DNA of 17,144 nucleotides from Paludibacter sp. (GTDB lineage Bacteria > Bacteroidota > Bacteroidia > Bacteroidales > Paludibacteraceae), in the NCBI GenBank assembly GCA_028705705.1, contig JAQWCZ010000007.1, positions 1 to 17,144 on the forward strand, in the 5' to 3' direction. Every line of letters begins with the position of its first letter. The stretch's first letter is position 1. The position numbers and the translations under genes were made by a program. Shown here piece after piece: positions 6,700-14,526 of this stretch. The notes under the pieces are model-generated. The model did not search any database and was not told where the DNA came from. It saw only the letters and a list, made by a program, of their open reading frames with translations.

Positions 6700-9351
6700 T
6701 TAATTATTGTTCGAAATTGTAAATGTTATGGTATGATTCCCCGCTTTCAGATTCAGAGGCGAACTTTGTTCATTGTTAGGAGGAAGATACAAGGTCGCAG
6801 AGCTATTGACCGGTATGTGCAATTCGTAAATTATTCGATTGCCATCGCGTTTCCAACAGCTGTTAATCCAGCCATAAGGAGAGCGGTGCTTCATCTCAAA
6901 ATGATCCAGAGAATCAATAAAATGAGGTTTCAATACAAAATGTTTGAACCCGGGATACTGTTCGTCAGGAAACAGTCCTCCTATCCCTTTGTAAAACCAC
7001 GCACCAATTTCTCCAAACATAATGTGATTGCGGGAGGCATCTTTGGTTACGTCAACTTTCCAATTCTCAAATAAAGTGGTTGCACCATTTTTAATCCAGT
7101 AGCCCCAGGAAGGATAAGTTTCCTGCGTGGCAACACGGTAAGCTGCTTCAGCATATCCATTTTCACTTAAGGCATTGAGCAAAGCTTTCGTGCCCAGCAA
7201 ACCGACATCCAAATGAAAATTATTTGCCGCAACTTTATCGTACAGGTTTTTTGCAACTTTTGCTTTTAGCACTTCCGGCACCACCCCCCAATACAAAGCA
7301 GTAGCGAGCTCTGTCTGTGTGCCGGAACAATAAATTCCCGTTGATTCATTCAGAAAATTTTTATTTATGGCTGCTTTAATTTCATCGGCAAGTTGCGTGT
7401 AATACTGTGCATCCTGCTGCTTTCCGAAAAGCGAGGCAGCTTTCGATAAAATCACCACATCAGTATAATAATACAATGAACTGGTTAATTTTTTGTTGCT
7501 TTCCGATTTAACCGGAATCCAGTCGCCCAGCCCCCAATCGGTTAGCTTATCAGGACTGATAGATGTAATGTAATCAACATAGGATTTGATGTTATCATAC
7601 ATGCGTCGGAGCAAACGGTCATCACCATAAAAACGATAAACTTCCCAGGGAATAATAGCAACAGCACTGGTCCAGTCGACCCCGTTTGCCCAATCGTAGC
7701 CCCATACAGAAGTAGGGATAATACATGGCAACACACCATTCTGACGCTGTTCGTCCTTAAAGTCATTCATCCACTTTTCATAGATGGTAATTGCATCGAA
7801 ATTATACAATGCTGTTTCAATAGCAATATGGGCATCACCCGTCCAGCCGTTCTTTTCCCGTTGTGGACAATCAGTAGGATAGCCAAATAAATTAGCCAGA
7901 TATGAGCTGTTGGTTGCTTCCCAAATTTTATTCAAAGTTGGATTGGAAGAAGAAATAAATCCTTTTTGCGGCACATCGCTGTGCATTTCTAATGCCCGGA
8001 TATTGTCAGCCTTCAGCTCTATTGGCTCTGAAGAGCTAATACCCACATACTGAAAACCTTTGTAATTGAACTTAGGTGAAAAATGATCATCACCTCCACT
8101 CAGTATAAAAATGTCCGTTTGAAATGGATCCGAATCATCGGTCGGGCGAAAATGATAATCGATATTTGACAAGTCGGGCAGCCCGTCTTTATCCAGCAGC
8201 TCGGCATGTGCCATTCGTAAAACGGTTCCCTTTTTACCTTTTACCTTCAAATCAATGATTCCGGCGATATTGCGTGGAAAGGTAAAAACATAATTACTAT
8301 CATTGATTTTACGCATTTCAACAGGTTTCAATACTGAAGTTACACGAATCGGGCGAAGTTGTTGCGACACAACAACCGGAGAAGGAGCTTGCGTCTCAAC
8401 AGCATTATTCCAGTCACAATCGTCCACTTTACTTGTATTCCAACCCGGAATCTCCTGACGGGCATCGTAATGTTCGGCCGTATAGATGCTATTAAATACG
8501 ACGGGGCTTTCAGTTCTTTTCCAGGAAGCATCTGTAGCAATAACTTCCGAACTGCCATCAGTATATTTAACCCTGATATTGAGCAGAAAAGCAGGTCGAT
8601 TGCGCCAGGCAGCCTTATCGAAGAACCAAACCGCCGTCGACTGGTGATTGTACCATCCGTTGCCCAACTCCACACCAACCACATTCTGTCCGTTTTTCAG
8701 GAAAGAACTTATATCAAAAGTCGAGTACATGTTACGTCTGTCAAACCGTGTGTACATCGGATTCAGCATTTCATCGCTTACCTTTTCGCCATTGATAGAA
8801 AGTTCATACAGACCTGCCGCTGTGATATACGCACGAGCCGTCTCTACCTTTTTCTTCAGCTTAAACGCTTTTCTGAAATATGATGCCGGTCGATAATCAA
8901 CAGATTCACCGTCAGAAATCCATTTACCTGCCCAGTTTGAAGCATTCATCATTCCTGTTTCGAAATGAGCTACAGGAGAAACTGCGATTTGCCTTCCCAA
9001 CTGATTAAAAATCAACACACGCCAATAATACTTAGTAAAAGGCTTTAAATCATCACCTTCATATATCATCAACTGTTTATTGTCTTTTAGCATTCCAGAA
9101 TTCCAAAACACATTTTCGCCTATTTTTAATGTGTTTTTATCTGTATCCATCAACAATTGAAAACTAATGGCAGTAGTATCTTCCAATGCACCTTCAATTT
9201 GCCAGGTAAATCGCGGAGCAGGATCATCAATACCTATCGGACTTTCGAGATATTCACATTGCAGTCCAACCACCGAAAGCTGTTGATTCTTACAATTAGT
9301 AAAAATCAACAGCATCAGCAGATAGGATGTTATATGGCAAAAAACCTTCAT
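6700..9351 (-). CDS. Alpha-L-rhamnosidase, glycoside hydrolase family 78, lipoprotein
   Basis: GH78 enzymes are inverting exo-enzymes that remove terminal alpha-L-rhamnose from pectic glycans, other polysaccharides and glycosides. The 883 residues are normal for the multidomain form. A lipoprotein-like signal ends at LLIFTNC with Cys20, so it is probably anchored in the cell envelope. Domains in order: fibronectin-like N-terminal part (about 25-135, with SPIGIDDPAPRFTWQI), beta-sandwich rhamnosidase N domain (about 140-325), a second beta domain (about 335-450), (alpha/alpha)6 catalytic domain (about 460-795) and a C-terminal beta domain (about 800-880). The family signature DCPQREKNGWTGDA begins at Asp494; Glu499 is the expected general acid, and Glu762 in TTLFENW is the expected base. 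It lies 23 bp after the isomerase gene and 5 bp before the symporter gene in one operon. The family call is firm; linkage and natural substrate are unknown. Confidence 0.95.
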   Translation of the reverse strand: MKVFCHITSYLLMLLIFTNCKNQQLSVVGLQCEYLESPIGIDDPAPRFTWQIEGALEDTTAISFQLLMDTDKNTLKIGENVFWNSGMLKDNKQLMIYEGDDLKPFTKYYWRVLIFNQLGRQIAVSPVAHFETGMMNASNWAGKWISDGESVDYRPASYFRKAFKLKKKVETARAYITAAGLYELSINGEKVSDEMLNPMYTRFDRRNMYSTFDISSFLKNGQNVVGVELGNGWYNHQSTAVWFFDKAAWRNRPAFLLNIRVKYTDGSSEVIATDASWKRTESPVVFNSIYTAEHYDARQEIPGWNTSKVDDCDWNNAVETQAPSPVVVSQQLRPIRVTSVLKPVEMRKINDSNYVFTFPRNIAGIIDLKVKGKKGTVLRMAHAELLDKDGLPDLSNIDYHFRPTDDSDPFQTDIFILSGGDDHFSPKFNYKGFQYVGISSSEPIELKADNIRALEMHSDVPQKGFISSSNPTLNKIWEATNSSYLANLFGYPTDCPQREKNGWTGDAHIAIETALYNFDAITIYEKWMNDFKDEQRQNGVLPCIIPTSVWGYDWANGVDWTSAVAIIPWEVYRFYGDDRLLRRMYDNIKSYVDYITSISPDKLTDWGLGDWIPVKSESNKKLTSSLYYYTDVVILSKAASLFGKQQDAQYYTQLADEIKAAINKNFLNESTGIYCSGTQTELATALYWGVVPEVLKAKVAKNLYDKVAANNFHLDVGLLGTKALLNALSENGYAEAAYRVATQETYPSWGYWIKNGATTLFENWKVDVTKDASRNHIMFGEIGAWFYKGIGGLFPDEQYPGFKHFVLKPHFIDSLDHFEMKHRSPYGWINSCWKRDGNRIIYELHIPVNSSATLYLPPNNEQSSPLNLKAGNHTITFTISNNN

Positions 9352-9374
9352 GATCAGAATTTCTTCAAATATAA

Positions 9375-10850
9375 TTATTTTTTGTCGGTCACTACCACCG
9401 ATTCCAATCCAAGGTAATTCGCAATTTTAACCAAGGTTGAAGCATGATGACCAATCCCCAGTGAAAAATGGTGCGTTGGACCTTCTTTTACCCAGTTGGT
9501 GAGGAATGTGCGGATATCGGGTTGAAATTTCCCCCTCGTATTGGTGTTGCCCGTTGCAGGAATCTGACCTTCCATGGATTCACCTTCAGCAATAACAAAT
9601 TTGAATTTTCCGTCGTAAGTAGAATTGATGCTCAACATCGTAATTGGGCCGGTTTTTATTTTGAATTCCACACCGGCACCAGAGCCGGGCTTACCGTGGT
9701 ATTTTTTCAGACTGCGGATGACCGGTTTCCCTTCGGCGATGGAGATATTGTGAGGACCATCATGCCCCACCAGGATAAAATCACCCTCAAAATCCACGGG
9801 ATGTAATTCAGCAAAACTACCGCCAATGCCCATCCTGTCCATGATGAACAGAGCAATCAATGTTTTCACATCCGATTCTCCACACATGGGGATATTTTTC
9901 GCCGTCAACAACGAATTTCCAACGATGAGATTGGTCATCACCTGACGTTCCAGACTATCAGCCGGACCGTCATAATAATAAGCCAACCCGCTCAACCTGC
10001 TATTGGTTATAAAATGGTCGAGGGCCACATAAACCCTTGCGGCCACATACAAATCTTCATCCCTCAGTTTCATCGAAATGGGATCGGACACAGGATCAGG
10101 CGTATCAAAGAACCCTAAAATCTTTGCTTTGGCCTCATTTATTTCTTCTTCCGTCACTTCTCCATATTCCTTCACAATTTCATTGGCTTCACAGGCTTTG
10201 ATGTGACATCCAAAGAAGGTTGTAAACATGGTCGGGTCGAAATGCATATCAAGCATGGCATTCAGCGAATGGCCGATATGACCAAAATGTGCATTCTTCA
10301 ATCCGTGCAAGACTTTCGCAATGCGGCAATACTCATCAATCTTCACATCTACTGCCGGATCATCGTACAGCGTACCGATAATTGTTTCAGGAATAGGTTT
10401 TCCCAAACGAAGAGCCACACTGGCAAATTCGGGCAATGAACAAACATCATCATTCATGAGTTGCATGAAAGTATTCGCTTTCGCGTAGTCGAGACCTTGC
10501 AAGGGTTGCAAAGCTACCAGCACGATGGGGATATTCAGGTTGCGCATAATCACCGCAAAAGTGCCAGATGTAGCGTAAGTAACCATGTCGCAAAACAACA
10601 AATCGAGATTGGCAGTTTTCATTGCCTTTTCGGCCTTGTATGCTTTTTCAGCATCATCAATCAGTCCAAAATCAACAACATCGACATAATCAGGCAATTT
10701 ATCAATGAAGATATCCTGTTTCTTATACATCTCTTCCAGTAATCCCGGAAATTGTCCCCAGTAAGTATGGTGACCAACCCCAACCACACCGATTTTAGGG
10801 CGAACACTTGCCTCTTGTGCGGCATAATCAATTTTTACTATGTTTTTCAT
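9375..10850 (-). CDS. L-arabinose/L-fucose isomerase family aldose isomerase
   Basis: This family interconverts aldoses and ketoses in the cytoplasm using a divalent metal. The 491 residues match E. coli AraA (500). Aligned to recalled AraA, all four metal ligands are present: Glu325 in CGESDVKT (AraA E306), Glu348 in SFAEL (E333), His363 in LVGHDGPHN (H350) and His460/His461 in PTHHFSLG (H450). The N-terminal GVGHHTYWGQFPGLLEE (24-40) corresponds to the AraA substrate-binding start. Overall similarity to AraA seems low, so this is a sister group, not AraA itself. No kinase or aldolase gene lies beside it in the window. Its neighbours, an MFS carrier upstream and a GH78 alpha-L-rhamnosidase downstream, suggest it acts on a sugar released by the operon (L-rhamnose, L-arabinose, L-fucose or a rarer aldose). 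It is the only operon gene with a sizeable upstream gap, which holds a long inverted repeat. Confidence 0.85.
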   Translation of the reverse strand: MKNIVKIDYAAQEASVRPKIGVVGVGHHTYWGQFPGLLEEMYKKQDIFIDKLPDYVDVVDFGLIDDAEKAYKAEKAMKTANLDLLFCDMVTYATSGTFAVIMRNLNIPIVLVALQPLQGLDYAKANTFMQLMNDDVCSLPEFASVALRLGKPIPETIIGTLYDDPAVDVKIDEYCRIAKVLHGLKNAHFGHIGHSLNAMLDMHFDPTMFTTFFGCHIKACEANEIVKEYGEVTEEEINEAKAKILGFFDTPDPVSDPISMKLRDEDLYVAARVYVALDHFITNSRLSGLAYYYDGPADSLERQVMTNLIVGNSLLTAKNIPMCGESDVKTLIALFIMDRMGIGGSFAELHPVDFEGDFILVGHDGPHNISIAEGKPVIRSLKKYHGKPGSGAGVEFKIKTGPITMLSINSTYDGKFKFVIAEGESMEGQIPATGNTNTRGKFQPDIRTFLTNWVKEGPTHHFSLGIGHHASTLVKIANYLGLESVVVTDKK

Positions 10851-10865
10851 GCTTTATTTATTTAT

Positions 10866-10921
10866 TTAACCACATCAGTCACATAATACAAAATACAACT
10901 TATGTTGACTAATGTGGTTAA
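10866..10921 (-). promoter_or_regulatory. Long inverted repeat / mRNA hairpin between MFS and isomerase genes
   Basis: Arms of 16 bp (10866-10881 and 10906-10921, core AACCACATnAGTCA) match at 15 of 16 positions. In the - strand transcript the odd position is a G-U pair, so all 16 pair. After a one-base bulge five more pairs form (CAUAA with UUAUG), leaving a loop of about 13 nt. No U-run follows on the - strand, so it is not a standard terminator. The loop holds TATTTTG (- strand, complement of 10889-10895), one base short of the TAnnTTTG promoter box. It may be an mRNA processing/stability hairpin that sets different levels for upstream and downstream genes, or a two-half-site operator at an internal promoter. 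The isomerase ATG lies 15 bp beyond the repeat. Confidence 0.7.
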
Positions 10922-10933
10922 TATTGATATTTT

Positions 10934-12175
10934 TTATTCAAAAGTTTCAAGCTTTTTAATTTTCGGGATGAATACCATCAAAACCAAGAAGGCCAGTGGA
11001 TACATCAATCCTGCCCACAACCAAAGTGGATCATAGGAGTAGTTTGATACCACATAGCCAATGCCCCGGTTAACTATGAAAGCTGATATCGCACCAAAAG
11101 TGCCGGTTAAACCGAACATGGTCGAGGTCGCTTTGCTGCCGAAAACATCACCTACTGCCGTTGAGTAGTTGGTAATCCAGATACCATGAGCAAAAAAGAA
11201 GAGTGAAATCAGGGCGATAACTCCGTATGCAGAATCCACATTGGGAATAAACAGGACAGAAAATGTAAATACCGCAGCAATTCCCATGAGTATCTTTCTG
11301 GCTTTATTGATGCTTTGCGTTTTAGTAAACAACTTGTCTGAAAGAAAACCTCCAAGGATATTTGAGACACCTAATATCAAAAAAGGAATCCAGAACAACT
11401 TTCCGATTAGTTCCAAAGAGATACCGCGACTTTCACTCATGAATTTGGGTATCCAGAACATCAGGAAATAAAAAATCGGATCAAACAACATGCGCATGCC
11501 AATGAATGTCCACGCATTCCGGTTTTTTAAAACAGCTTTAAAAGAGTATTTCTTTTCAGGTTTATCAAGTTTGACCGGCGGTTTCGGCACCTTGTATGCA
11601 GAGTTTTTCTTGTTGTTGAAATACAACCAAAAGCCAATCCACACAAAACTTATCGCAGGTGTAACCAGGAACATCAATCGCCAACCTATGCTATCAAGCA
11701 GATACAAAGCCATGAGCGGAGCAATAACCGCCCCGATGGCAGAACCACCGATAGCAATACCCGTTGCCAACGATCTTTTCTGTACCGGAATCCATTCCAT
11801 GACCCCTTTGATAACCCCCGGAAAACAGGCACCTTCACCGATGCCCAGGATGAAACGAAATATCACAAATGCAGAAACTGTGGCAGCAATGCTATGGAGA
11901 CCCGAAGCAACCGTCCAAATAGCCAATGAAAGCGCCAATCCTAGTTTGGTTCCGAATTTATCGATGAACACCCCACCCAGTGTAAACATGATGGCATAGC
12001 CCGCGATAAAGCCGTTGGTAATCCAGCTATAATCGCTGTCGGAAATGGCGATATCTTCCTTGATGCGGATTATCGACATGGACAAGACCTGTCTGTCGAG
12101 AAAACTGAGGGCAGTTACGACAAACAACAGACCCACAACGATCCAGGGAATTTTCGATTGTGCTTTTATGTTCAT
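10934..12175 (-). CDS. MFS transporter, anion:cation symporter (ACS, hexuronate-transporter-like) family
   Basis: This is a 12-helix inner-membrane carrier; relatives such as ExuT and GudP bring in sugar acids with protons. The 413 residues are typical. Visible signatures are SFLDRQVLSMS (24-34) in helix 1, the loop 2-3 MFS motif GGVFIDKFGTKLG (67-79), and RFILGIGEGACFPGV (107-121) followed by EWIPVQKRSLATGI (127-140), the classic ACS helix 4 and loop. A charged linker about 193-215 (KKNSAYKVPKPPVKLDKPEKK) separates the two six-helix halves. It starts 38 bp after the GH5 gene and ends 83 bp before the isomerase gene. The ACS type would favour an acidic sugar (for instance a uronate or an unsaturated uronate from a lyase), which would fit an acidic glycan target. 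That is inference, as some relatives carry neutral compounds. Confidence 0.88.
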   Translation of the reverse strand: MNIKAQSKIPWIVVGLLFVVTALSFLDRQVLSMSIIRIKEDIAISDSDYSWITNGFIAGYAIMFTLGGVFIDKFGTKLGLALSLAIWTVASGLHSIAATVSAFVIFRFILGIGEGACFPGVIKGVMEWIPVQKRSLATGIAIGGSAIGAVIAPLMALYLLDSIGWRLMFLVTPAISFVWIGFWLYFNNKKNSAYKVPKPPVKLDKPEKKYSFKAVLKNRNAWTFIGMRMLFDPIFYFLMFWIPKFMSESRGISLELIGKLFWIPFLILGVSNILGGFLSDKLFTKTQSINKARKILMGIAAVFTFSVLFIPNVDSAYGVIALISLFFFAHGIWITNYSTAVGDVFGSKATSTMFGLTGTFGAISAFIVNRGIGYVVSNYSYDPLWLWAGLMYPLAFLVLMVFIPKIKKLETFE

Positions 12176-12213
12176 TTCATTAGATTTTGCTTTGGTACGA
12201 AAGAATTGCTTTA

Positions 12214-13239
12214 TTAACGCAGATTCTCGTAATTTCGGTCTGTTGTATTGTAAAAGCGGATATACTCACGCGTTTGAATTCCGGTTGGTTTGATCACATC
12301 TGTATCCCAACCTCCTTCGTAGCTTCCTCGTGGAAGTATCATGGAGCAGGTTTCGTTTTTATTGGAAATTGACCAGCTTACCCATGAAATCCGGTTAGCT
12401 TCCAAAAATTTCACCCATTTCGTCCATTCAGGAATATCTAATTTTCCGTTTCCGGTATGTTCGCAGCCCGATGATTCAGTAACAAACAAAGGCAGACCCA
12501 GGTCAATTGCTTTTTGAGCCCTTGCCCGCAGCGGATCCTGATGCATTGGAGAAGCAGCATAATAATGAAGCGAGTACATGATATTATTGTATCCTGTAAT
12601 CGGATCCTGGGCAGCAATATCCACATGCTGATCCCAGTGAGGAGTGCCGACTACAATGATGTTGTCCGGATCATACTTTCTGATTTCAGCAATCACCACT
12701 TCAGCATACACTTTTATTTCAGGCCAAAAATGCTCGTGGGTTGGTTCGTTGAAAATTTCGTAAATCACATGCGGATGTTTTCCGTATTTACGTGCCATCG
12801 AACCGAAGAATTCCTTAGCCAACTCAGGATAAAACTCGTGGGCATGCCAGTCGATGATGACATAGATATTTTCTTCGATAGACGCTTTTATCACTTTTTC
12901 AACTGTTTTAAGCGCGAACTCAGGATTCACCAGATAGCCATCTTCTACGCCATTGTATGCTCCCACGGCAGCACGAAGTACCGAACATTTCCAGTCATTT
13001 TTCAGCCATTTCACCGTTTCAGCATTGTAAAAACGTGGCCACAAATTATGCCAGCCAAAACTTACTCCGCGCAGGGAAATAGTATCACCTTGTTCATTAC
13101 ACATGAAACGACCTTTTACCTGTAACTGACCGTTGATTTTTACCGGTGCCCATTCCTGTTGTTTGGAGACTGATTTGTTTGTGCTTGCACAAGCCGTTAA
13201 CGAGAAAAGCAAGATGATAAATAATGCATTCTTTTTCAT
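12214..13239 (-). CDS. Glycoside hydrolase family 5 (subfamily 2-like) endo-beta-glycanase lipoprotein
   Basis: GH5 enzymes are retaining TIM-barrel hydrolases; subfamily 2 members are mostly endo-beta-1,4-glucanases. The 341 residues form a single catalytic domain with no binding module. A lipoprotein signal ends at FSLTAC with Cys17, so it is probably membrane-anchored. Active-site residues visible: Arg89 (VLRA), His132 and His134 (IIDWHAHE), Asn164-Glu165 acid/base (IYEIFNEP), His225-Tyr226 (YSLHYYA), nucleophile Glu255 (LFVTE), Trp289 (VSWS), and the subfamily 2 loop SNKNETCSM. The usual TEWG after the nucleophile is TESSG here: Trp is replaced by Ser, followed by the usual GNG at 263-265. 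It starts 15 bp after the beta-helix gene and precedes the MFS gene by 38 bp in the same operon. The family call is firm. Given the neighbours, the backbone cut may be a mixed or branched glucan rather than cellulose. Confidence 0.92.
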   Translation of the reverse strand: MKKNALFIILLFSLTACASTNKSVSKQQEWAPVKINGQLQVKGRFMCNEQGDTISLRGVSFGWHNLWPRFYNAETVKWLKNDWKCSVLRAAVGAYNGVEDGYLVNPEFALKTVEKVIKASIEENIYVIIDWHAHEFYPELAKEFFGSMARKYGKHPHVIYEIFNEPTHEHFWPEIKVYAEVVIAEIRKYDPDNIIVVGTPHWDQHVDIAAQDPITGYNNIMYSLHYYAASPMHQDPLRARAQKAIDLGLPLFVTESSGCEHTGNGKLDIPEWTKWVKFLEANRISWVSWSISNKNETCSMILPRGSYEGGWDTDVIKPTGIQTREYIRFYNTTDRNYENLR

Positions 13240-13254
13240 ATTCTATTGATTTTC

Positions 13255-14523
13255 TTATTTATTATAAATTAAGATATTTTGATGAACAGATACCTCCCCT
13301 ATTTTTCTTTGATTGTTTATCCGGAAATTTCCATGCTCATCCACCCCTATAGCTTGTCCTTCGTGTGACTGAACACTTTCAAGTCCCCTGAAATAATCAC
13401 TCAACAAATAACCCCGGGACTTAACATCACCATTGTTTCCGGGTTCAATATCCTGAAGTGCCACACCCAAAAACCGGTTTTCCCTATCGCAGGATGTCAT
13501 CAGGGCAATTCCTCTTTTGTGTCTTTTTACGGCTTGTCCTCTATGAATGATTTGTTTGCCTTCATTTTTCTGGTTAATAATCTCTGACGGATTCTGCACG
13601 TAAAAAGACAGATTTTGCTTTGCTTGTCCGGTCAAAGGTTTCATCTGCTTTGAAGCACCAGCAGTATTAAAAATTGTCTTTAATCCCGGAGTATTACAAA
13701 AGACTTCAAAAGTCGGAGCATTCTGAAAACACAAGTAACCATTGATGTCGCAATCCTTCAGTATAATTTTATCGGGACTGTTCGATTGCAGGCTCTGAAT
13801 ATGAACAGGCACTGTAAAACCCAGCTTATCCCCGTTTAAATCACTTCCATGTGAAATCATTACACAGTTTTCGAGGCTTGTATAAGATGCTCCGTAGGTT
13901 AGGTGAAAATCTACATTATTGTGGACACTGAAAGCACGTACCGGACTTTCGAAATAACAATTGCTGAAATACCTTTTATCGCCTGCTTTCGTTCCGCCTC
14001 CCCAGGCGCTCTGCGCCCTGAAAACATCGTTTACACCGTTAGGTGAAGCAACATTATTACTTAATCGGCATTGATACATTTCATGATTCCCGTAATGAAT
14101 AAACCGGCAGTTTTCAATTTTCTGAACAGTGTTACCTTTCGAAAAATCCGAATGAACCGGGTATCGCATATTTCTGGCCGTAACCGTTAAATTACGAAGA
14201 TTACCATTGTGAAAAAGATCAATTGTTGATGTATTATCAGAGACTTCAGTTGAGACATCTGCCGGAAGTTCTCCGGCAATGGTAACAGAACCAATTCCGG
14301 TAAGTGTTACGCCATCCGGCACCATCAAGCCTTGTTCATGGTATATTCCTTCGTAAATATTGATTTCATCGCCTGAACGTGCAACTTTCAGAACATCGGC
14401 AATACAGTTAAACACACTGTCGTTGCTTATCGCATCTTTTCTGACCGATAAAATCCGACCCTGGGCAAAGGTAGATAATGCTCCCAGAGTGAATAACAAT
14501 ATGCCTAAAACTCTTTTTATCAT
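13255..14523 (-). CDS. Secreted right-handed beta-helix (pectin-lyase-fold) protein with C-terminal beta module, function unknown
   Basis: I do not recognise a characterised family. The 422 residues begin with a signal peptide (about 1-20, ending LSTFA-QG). Residues about 25-80 (VARSGDEINIYEGIYHEQG, then VPDGVTLTGIG) are the usual opening of right-handed beta-helix proteins such as pectin lyases, pectinesterases and other polysaccharide-active enzymes. Coil-like repeats of Asn/Cys-ending strands follow (IENCRFIHYGN, FSNCYFESPVRAF, LENCVMISHG, LKDCDING) to about 275. A linker rich in polar residues leads to a separate strand-rich region, about 325-422, with GVALQDIEPGNNGDVKSRG and a second GQAIGVDEHGNF half. 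Acid and His residues in the helix grooves (e.g. His124, His146) could be catalytic but match no known set. Its ATG lies 3 bp after the stop of the upstream gene (TAG-GAG-ATG), so translation is probably coupled. A polysaccharide lyase, esterase or binding role is plausible. Confidence 0.8.
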   Translation of the reverse strand: MIKRVLGILLFTLGALSTFAQGRILSVRKDAISNDSVFNCIADVLKVARSGDEINIYEGIYHEQGLMVPDGVTLTGIGSVTIAGELPADVSTEVSDNTSTIDLFHNGNLRNLTVTARNMRYPVHSDFSKGNTVQKIENCRFIHYGNHEMYQCRLSNNVASPNGVNDVFRAQSAWGGGTKAGDKRYFSNCYFESPVRAFSVHNNVDFHLTYGASYTSLENCVMISHGSDLNGDKLGFTVPVHIQSLQSNSPDKIILKDCDINGYLCFQNAPTFEVFCNTPGLKTIFNTAGASKQMKPLTGQAKQNLSFYVQNPSEIINQKNEGKQIIHRGQAVKRHKRGIALMTSCDRENRFLGVALQDIEPGNNGDVKSRGYLLSDYFRGLESVQSHEGQAIGVDEHGNFRINNQRKIGEVSVHQNILIYNK

Positions 14524-14526
14524 CTC

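Noticed and set aside
8359..8883. A 174-codon open frame on the + strand inside the GH78 gene
   Set aside because: It lies fully opposite conserved GH78 beta-domain sequence, and its product is Arg/Ser/Ile-rich with no motif.
10851..10867. TTTA tandem repeats (about three copies) before the isomerase gene
   Set aside because: Short AT-rich repeats are usual in Bacteroidota translation start regions and are too few for a phase-variation tract.
11490..11999. A 169-codon open frame on the + strand inside the MFS gene
   Set aside because: Its sequence is the complement of conserved MFS helices; Met/Pro/Ala-rich composition is typical of a mirror frame of membrane segments.
12172..12180. A two-codon ORF (ATG AAA TGA, - strand) overlapping the MFS start codon
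   Set aside because: Too short to have meaning beyond chance in an AT-rich leader; no binding site or conservation can be shown.
12514..13125. A 203-codon open frame on the + strand opposite the GH5 gene
   Set aside because: The opposite strand holds a full GH5 with catalytic motifs and signal peptide. The + frame product is rich in His/Arg/Phe with no recognisable domain, so it is an antisense shadow.
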